NCBI GenBank assembly: GCA_033557835.1
Contig: JAWQRO010000457.1
Location: forward strand, 1 to 38,628
Length of the DNA: 38,628 bases
From: Helochares maculicollis
Lineage: Eukaryota > Arthropoda > Insecta > Coleoptera > Hydrophilidae
Direction of reading: 5' to 3'
In this document: positions 33,290 to 38,628 of the stretch, one piece after another
Layout: the number at the start of each line of letters is the position of its first letter
How positions within the stretch are numbered: position 1 is the stretch's first letter
Program-made: the position numbers and the translations under genes
Notes under the pieces: generated by a model
Seen by the model: only the letters and a program-made list of their open reading frames with translations
Told to the model about the DNA's origin: nothing
Database searches by the model: none

Positions 33290-34010
33290 ACTTTTCCGTA
33301 TACTATACGAATTATAGTAAAGGAAAGGTATTGAGATCATGAAAAAATTCGACCTCGAGATTTTGACGGATCTCCACGTTTTGATTGTCCCTGAATCCTT
33401 TTTGACCATTTTTGAAATGTTGTGTGTGTGGGTGTATGTAAACACGATAGCTGTCAGACCGCTTGAGGTGAAGCAATGAAATTTGGTATACGGCTATTAT
33501 CGCAAAAACTTAGATCTGTATCAACTTTTTAGGCATGTAGGACCACCGCAAGTACCCGTTTATATACAAAATTTTTCAAGTAAAGTAGTCTTTAAAACTA
33601 AGCTATCCGATAGAAATTGTGTGCACACCTTAATTATCACAGATATAAATTTTAAACATGTTCAGAAGCACCAGAAGTACTATTTTAAAATTTTAAAAAT
33701 TCCAATGTTAGTAAGCTTTGGAATAAAAAATTTTACAAAAATGTTATAAAAATGCTAAGCATGGAAAACATAGCAATAACAAATAGCTCCGCGTAAATTT
33801 GAAAACCGGAAGTGGGGCTTTACCGTCATTAATTTCATTTTTTAGTTATGAATTTGTATTCTAAAATTGGACCCTTTTTTTAGTTATAAATTCACATTTT
33901 TTAATTCAACGCTTTGCAAAGGGTATTTACAAGCGTTCCATATTGCAGACTACTTAAGAGTATATAAATATTTTTAAACACAAAGTATTGTACAGTACAT
34001 AAAGTAATAT
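33290..34010. repeat. dispersed repeat, copy 2 with longer left part
   Basis: The left part (about 33290-33560) holds a near-palindrome ctatacgaattatag, a gacctcgagattttgacgg segment, a TG microsatellite at 33421-33435, and an atgaaatttggtatacgg word. I recall similar text from moderately repeated insect DNA but cannot name a family. The right part (33793-34010) matches 7708-7925. The open frame across 33483-33749 has no recognisable domain. Confidence 0.55.
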
Positions 34011-34067
34011 TAATATTCCCATGATATATATGTACCTGAAACGTATTGAATATTCCGTATGAATATA

Positions 34068-34135
34068 TTAATGTGTTTAATGTAGACATTGACGTTAGTG
34101 TTTAATGTGTTTAATGTAGACATTGACGTTATTGT
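34068..34135. repeat. 34-bp tandem duplication
   Basis: ttaatgtgtttaatgtagac plus attgacgtta is present twice with a period of 34 bases, nearly identical, so the event is recent. It contains the sub-repeat tttaatg. It lies directly after the dispersed repeat. Confidence 0.9.
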
Positions 34136-34139
34136 TAAA

Positions 34140-36189
34140 TATGAATATTAAAACTTTTGCGTTTAATTTTGAAGCGCCTGTAAGTGTTTGTAGTTCAATT
34201 ATTATTAATCGCAGGTACTTTTATGTCGCACATACGGGAATGTTGAGTGGAGACACTCCCGATTTTTCAATTTCTAACTGCAATAATTCTGATGTTTATA
34301 GATAATGGCACATATAAATTACAATCAAACATGTACTCTAATTCATACAGTTCTTCATGCTATGTAGCTCTATTGTTCTTCATAAGAAGTATATGAATTC
34401 ATCGTTAAACGCGTGATGCTCGTTTACCACATATTTTTATTCAAATTTGTTAATTTTAATTACAGTGTTCCAAACGAGAGCAAATTTGTTTAGCCAGTGA
34501 AAGGTATTATTATCACGTATATGATTATATCTTCCCAAATATTTACCTAACATTACAAGCGTAATCTATTGCAGACAAATTAGTTCTTTTTTTTAGGTGC
34601 AAGGCCGGACATCGATCCTCTGCTCTTGTGAAAAAATGTTGAGCAAAATTTCATGTTTTTAGTTCCTTATTAATCTTGCTCTTAATTTTATACCGCAAGT
34701 AGCAATTTAGTTAAGATGTTGCCTCAAACTAGAAATCGATATTATAACCGCTTTGGGCTCATAAACCATCAAATAAAAAAACAAGCCTAAGACCAAGTAT
34801 AAATGACATTTATAATTTCAAGCATTTTTTTTAAATACTTTCGTCCTCGTATAGAGTAGTTATTGCATAAGCGCCATGTCAATTTTGTTAAAATACATTT
34901 ATAACAAAGGAATATAGGAGCGTGCAAGCTAAAAGCTTCCGCGTTTACATGAAACAAATCGCCATCTTATTGTCAACGCATCATAACTGATGAAGTTGAA
35001 TCAAAGCGAAGTGTATTGATGTAGTCAAATGAACGTCGCCGCTCATGACTGATTTGGATATATAGTTGCCAATATAATTCAGCAAGCTATAATTATAAAA
35101 GTCACAAATAATATATTTTATGTTACTTTAAATATTATTTCAACACTAAATTATTTCGAATTATTTACATTTTAGAAGCAATTAAAAATTTCATTCGACT
35201 CTGAAAGTGCGGCCGTCTCCATAATCATAAGACGATCACAAGAGATTCATTGTAATAATTTGAAAATGAATAAACTGAGATACCACGAAAATATTGTGTA
35301 AACCAGGAAACTAAAGCAATAAAAAGAATTCGTGATAGTAAACATTGTATGGCATATAATATAATATCCACTTGTATCTACATAAAAGATGCTTTATCAA
35401 CAACATTCTACATATTATTTTCGTATCATGCATTCTGCGTGGATAATTGCCCATACAATCACAAAATAAACAAATGTTTTGCAATCGAAGAAAATTCAGC
35501 TAATTGGCACTCATTACGTTGCACTCCATGAATTGCGAATTGAATAAACTTCAAATTAAAAATATTTTTGGTACGTTTCGTATATCAAGTGATTATTGTA
35601 AAATCGCTTTGAGCAACAAATTTCTTTTTATTGTCGTTGTGTTTAAGAAAGCGTATGCCCTTGTGCAACTTGTAAAATTTCTATAATCGCACTCAATAAT
35701 AACGGTGTAACTGCTGTGACTTTCCATTATATATATTTTTTGTATTAATTATTATTCATCTCATTAACATTAAGCGTGCAAAATTAAAGCAAATTGCACC
35801 GCGTATTGTTTACACTCATGTAACAACTTCTAAAATGTGTTAAGTAACAAATTAACTGTATAATAATACACAGCACACCTTAGTGAGACTCATTATTCAA
35901 GTTAATTGTTTTGTGTAATATCTACGTATAATTAATTCTAAACATTGCCTAAAAATAAATAAGAGTGGACTTACAAATAATTTCATGTTAGGTACGTATC
36001 CATTAGATTAAGAACATGTTAGATATTAGTCTCAAAATTCGTACGTTATCATATTAGATATGAAACTAGGGTTAACATTTTCCAATTCTGCAAGTGAAAA
36101 TCAATCACTTAAAATTTCAAGCAATTTATTAAAATAATACCCAAGAAATATATATTTTTAATGTGTAATAAATTTATAAGAAATATCTA
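34140..36189. other. intergenic sequence, no gene recognised
   Basis: AT-rich, only chance frames of about 60 codons, no domains or RNA genes seen. Confidence 0.5.
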
Positions 36190-37341
36190 CTAGGTCGTCC
36201 GAAAATTTTACCGATTTTATATGAAAAACACAATTTTATGGTTTAAAATATACTTTTTAATTCAGTAGTCTCCCTGTACATCAATTCACTTGGTCCAATG
36301 AGATTCCAATTAATAAATTCCGTCCCAGAAGTGAATTTGGAAACGCTGCAAAATACGCTTATACATCTCATAACCTCATCATTTGATGAAAAATGTTTTC
36401 CACGCATCAATTTATTTGGTCTGGATACAGATGGAAGTCATGGATTTTAGCAATTGTTTAAATCCTCTTGTGACAGTCTTTTTCACAAATTTTTCCTTTA
36501 GCTGGTATAAAAGGTTACAATAGCACTCAGAATTTATTGTTTTCGCAGTTGGCAAGCAATTCACAAGCAGAATTCCTTGCGCATCTCAAAAAATTGATGT
36601 TAACACCTTTTTGGCCGATTCCTGGTCACGAACTCGTTTCGAAGTCAAAGAAAAAGGTTCAAAGCACTCTTTAGCTTCTTGTTTTGATTCAGGATCATAA
36701 TAACAGACTTGTCTTATCTATAGTGATTAATCGACCCACAAATCTAGTTTATTTCTTCCAAAAGTTCTAAATGTTGTTGAGAAAATCGCACTTGAGTGTC
36801 TTTTGTTCCATTGTTAACGAATGCGGCACCCATTGTGTACACAGCTTTCTGACATTTAATACTTCAGTCAAAATTTTGCTTACGTTTACCATTGAGATGC
36901 CTAGGAGTTCTATTAAATCTCTTTCAATTACTCAACGACTTTCCAATACGATATACTGTTTTGTTTCTACAAAATTTGCTACTCTTGCTGGGCGCCTTTG
37001 ACGTGGATCGTCTTCAAGGTTTGTACGACCACGGTAACCCATCTTTCTACTACACTAATTAAAGGCGAAGAGTTCTTACACCCTTTCAACATACATTCAT
37101 AAATTTCCTTTACTTTAAACCTTCCAAAAATAAAAATTCAATCACTACACGATACGTGAATTTTACATTGTAAAACTATACTGTTACACGTCGATGCTAA
37201 ATGGTATGTAAACAAAGAATGAATTGACAGAATAAAATAAAACTTCACATACGTTCATATGAGGCTTGTACCAATACAACAAAAATTAAGTTAGTTACAA
37301 CGCCCTTTCTTATAGACGCGAAAACTTTATGAACAACCTAG
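36190..37341 (-). mobile_element. mariner-clade transposon, full-span but degenerate
   Basis: The ends are inverted repeats: left CTAGGTCGTCCGAAAATTTT and right, reverse-complemented, CTAGGTTGTTCATAAAGTTT. Both are flanked by TA (36188-36189, 37342-37343). The length is 1152 bp. Transposase pieces are on the minus strand: LEDDPRQRRPARVANF from about 37020, then ERDLIELLGISMVNVSKIL, WVPHSLTMEQK, CYYDPESKQEAKE at about 36710-36670, and near the C-terminus FWDGIY, ESHWTK and DVQGDY at about 36340-36260. The segment with the second catalytic box (HxDNAPxH) appears deleted, and several stops and shifts are present. It is therefore immobile on its own. Confidence 0.9.
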
Positions 37342-37343
37342 TA

Positions 37344-38628
37344 TATAGTCCTGAGAGTAAGTTGTCGCATCTTATGTTATATTTAGAAGGAATGTATCTT
37401 TAGCTATTTACAATGAAATTGTGAGCGTTATTAATTTACATTATAAATAATATTAAATTCTAATGTTGCCCTCAAGCTTAAAATTAAATTTCTCCTATTT
37501 GCTAATACGTTAATCATACTTCATTTTAACACCATTCAAATTAGTTCAACTGTCAATTACGAACATCACTTAGAGGGTACGTATAGAAGTAAGTCAATTA
37601 GTGCAAACAACCAAATATCAAGGCGATAATCGCACGTTCGCAGTCTCGCGCGTGTAATCAAATTATAATAATCTATGTATCCTATCACGCCAAGCAAGGG
37701 CAAAATGCTATAGCTTTATAATTTACTTAATGACATATGTTTGCATAATAGAAGCAGAAGTTAATAGATTGAAAACGTTTAATCAACTTTAGAACAAATA
37801 TCAAACAAATTAAATATAACAAATGAACGTTATTTTTGAATAGTTTCTAAACATTCAGCTGTACTTGTTTTGGTACCTTTATACCACGCGACACCTAATT
37901 TCGCATAAAATGTATTAAATAACCTATTATTTTTATCTTAAAATGCGTACCAAGGCAAAATTTCAATTAAAATTTTAGCTTAGTTGACTTTTAATGTATA
38001 ATTATATGCAAGGTTGTGTTTTAATATGTCTAATTTTGTTATTAAATTAAGTGTTTACTTTTCTGACATTTAATTGCTACTCCCAAAAGTCTAAATAAAT
38101 TATTACCTGCAACCTAGTCAATTATAGTATTACCCAATTAACGTTCACCTAAGATAGAGGCTATAGATATACCAGAAATTGGCTAAAAATCTAGCTTATA
38201 ATCCCTAAGAATGTTTTATATTTGTAAATAGATAGTCTCAAACTCGAATAATGATGGAGAGTTGTAAGGTTACATTGGTTGTTGTAAAATGAGCAATTCC
38301 ACAGAAATAAGAGTTCTTTAGAATCAAAGTTATGATATGGGAAAGAATAACTTGCTAAAAGTACGAATATGGAATATGTTGATATCGATAGGTCAAAAAC
38401 TGCTAAAAAAACCTGAAAATGTATTTAATCTTAAACTGCGTAAAGTGAAATTTCAACGGTGAAAGGCTCAACGTATTTTGCAGACATAAAAAATGCAATA
38501 CGAGATGTCACCAATCAGTGCTGGTCCACGATATATTAGTTTAAAGTCCGGAATATCTCGGGTATGCAAAGTCTGACAAAAAATTTGTGCTATACAAGAC
38601 AGAGGTACAAATCTAAATACTATATATA
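37344..38628. other. right-edge intergenic sequence, nothing recognised
   Basis: AT-rich. The last 250 bases are somewhat less AT-rich (ttcaacggtgaaaggctcaacg, aatatctcgggtatgc) and may be the edge of another repeat cut by the window, but no match could be named. Confidence 0.4.

Noticed and set aside
33483..33749. 88-codon plus-strand frame
   Set aside because: It lies within a dispersed repeat and shows no domain.
34123..34305. 60-codon frame with an internal gcag that could be an acceptor
   Set aside because: No recognisable protein and no partner exon nearby.
1..38628. CRISPR arrays, operons, riboswitches, tRNA or rRNA genes
   Set aside because: Nothing with regular spacer-repeat structure or a recognisable cloverleaf or rRNA core was seen; the window is eukaryotic nuclear DNA.

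Overview
This is an AT-rich animal nuclear window with GT-AG introns and no bacterial features. Two recognisable protein-coding genes and several decayed transposons point to an insect. One gene encodes a cuticular Rebers-Riddiford protein of the pro-resilin type, which is an arthropod family. Several remnants are mariner-type transposons common in insect genomes. I cannot place the insect order from the sequence alone.

Layout. Positions 1-2215 hold an antisense, decayed non-LTR retrotransposon (LINE) that was split by a mauritiana-type mariner (389-1456). From 4901 to 19214 on the + strand lie thirteen exons of the EH-domain-binding protein 1 gene (Ehbp1). They join in one continuous reading frame of 930 complete codons plus a stop. 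The order is the NT-C2 domain (its very N-terminus is missing from the window), a charged linker, a calponin-homology (CH) domain, a second low-complexity linker, a coiled-coil bMERB domain and a C-terminal CaaX box (CVIQ). The first coding exon was not found and probably lies left of the window. Introns of this gene contain a mariner remnant (about 14.1-14.6 kb), a tandem duplication of about 265 bp (10.17-10.69 kb), one copy of a dispersed repeat (7.7-7.9 kb) and an antisense ORF (17.74-18.03 kb).

Positions 19215-24110 hold the 3' UTR and AT-rich intergenic sequence. A diverged second copy of part of the 3' UTR/downstream region sits at about 24120-24545. It is followed by a strand-asymmetric purine-rich stretch that may be decayed coding or LINE material.

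Positions 25896-27929 on the - strand hold a two-exon pro-resilin-like cuticular protein gene of 198 codons plus stop: signal peptide, Pro/Gly/Tyr/Gln-rich region, chitin-binding R&R domain and Gly/Tyr-rich tail. It has a TATA box about 90 bp upstream of the ATG. From 28.1 kb to the right edge I found no gene, only repeats: a dispersed repeat (33.29-34.01 kb) related to the Ehbp1 intron copy, a small tandem duplication, and a mariner element with recognisable ends (36190-37341).

The two genes are unrelated in function. Ehbp1 links Rab/EHD membrane trafficking to actin, and pro-resilin is an extracellular elastic cuticle protein. I did not see a convincing new biological system. The most unusual items are the duplicated 3' UTR segment, the tandem duplication and dispersed repeat of unknown family, and the antisense intronic ORF.
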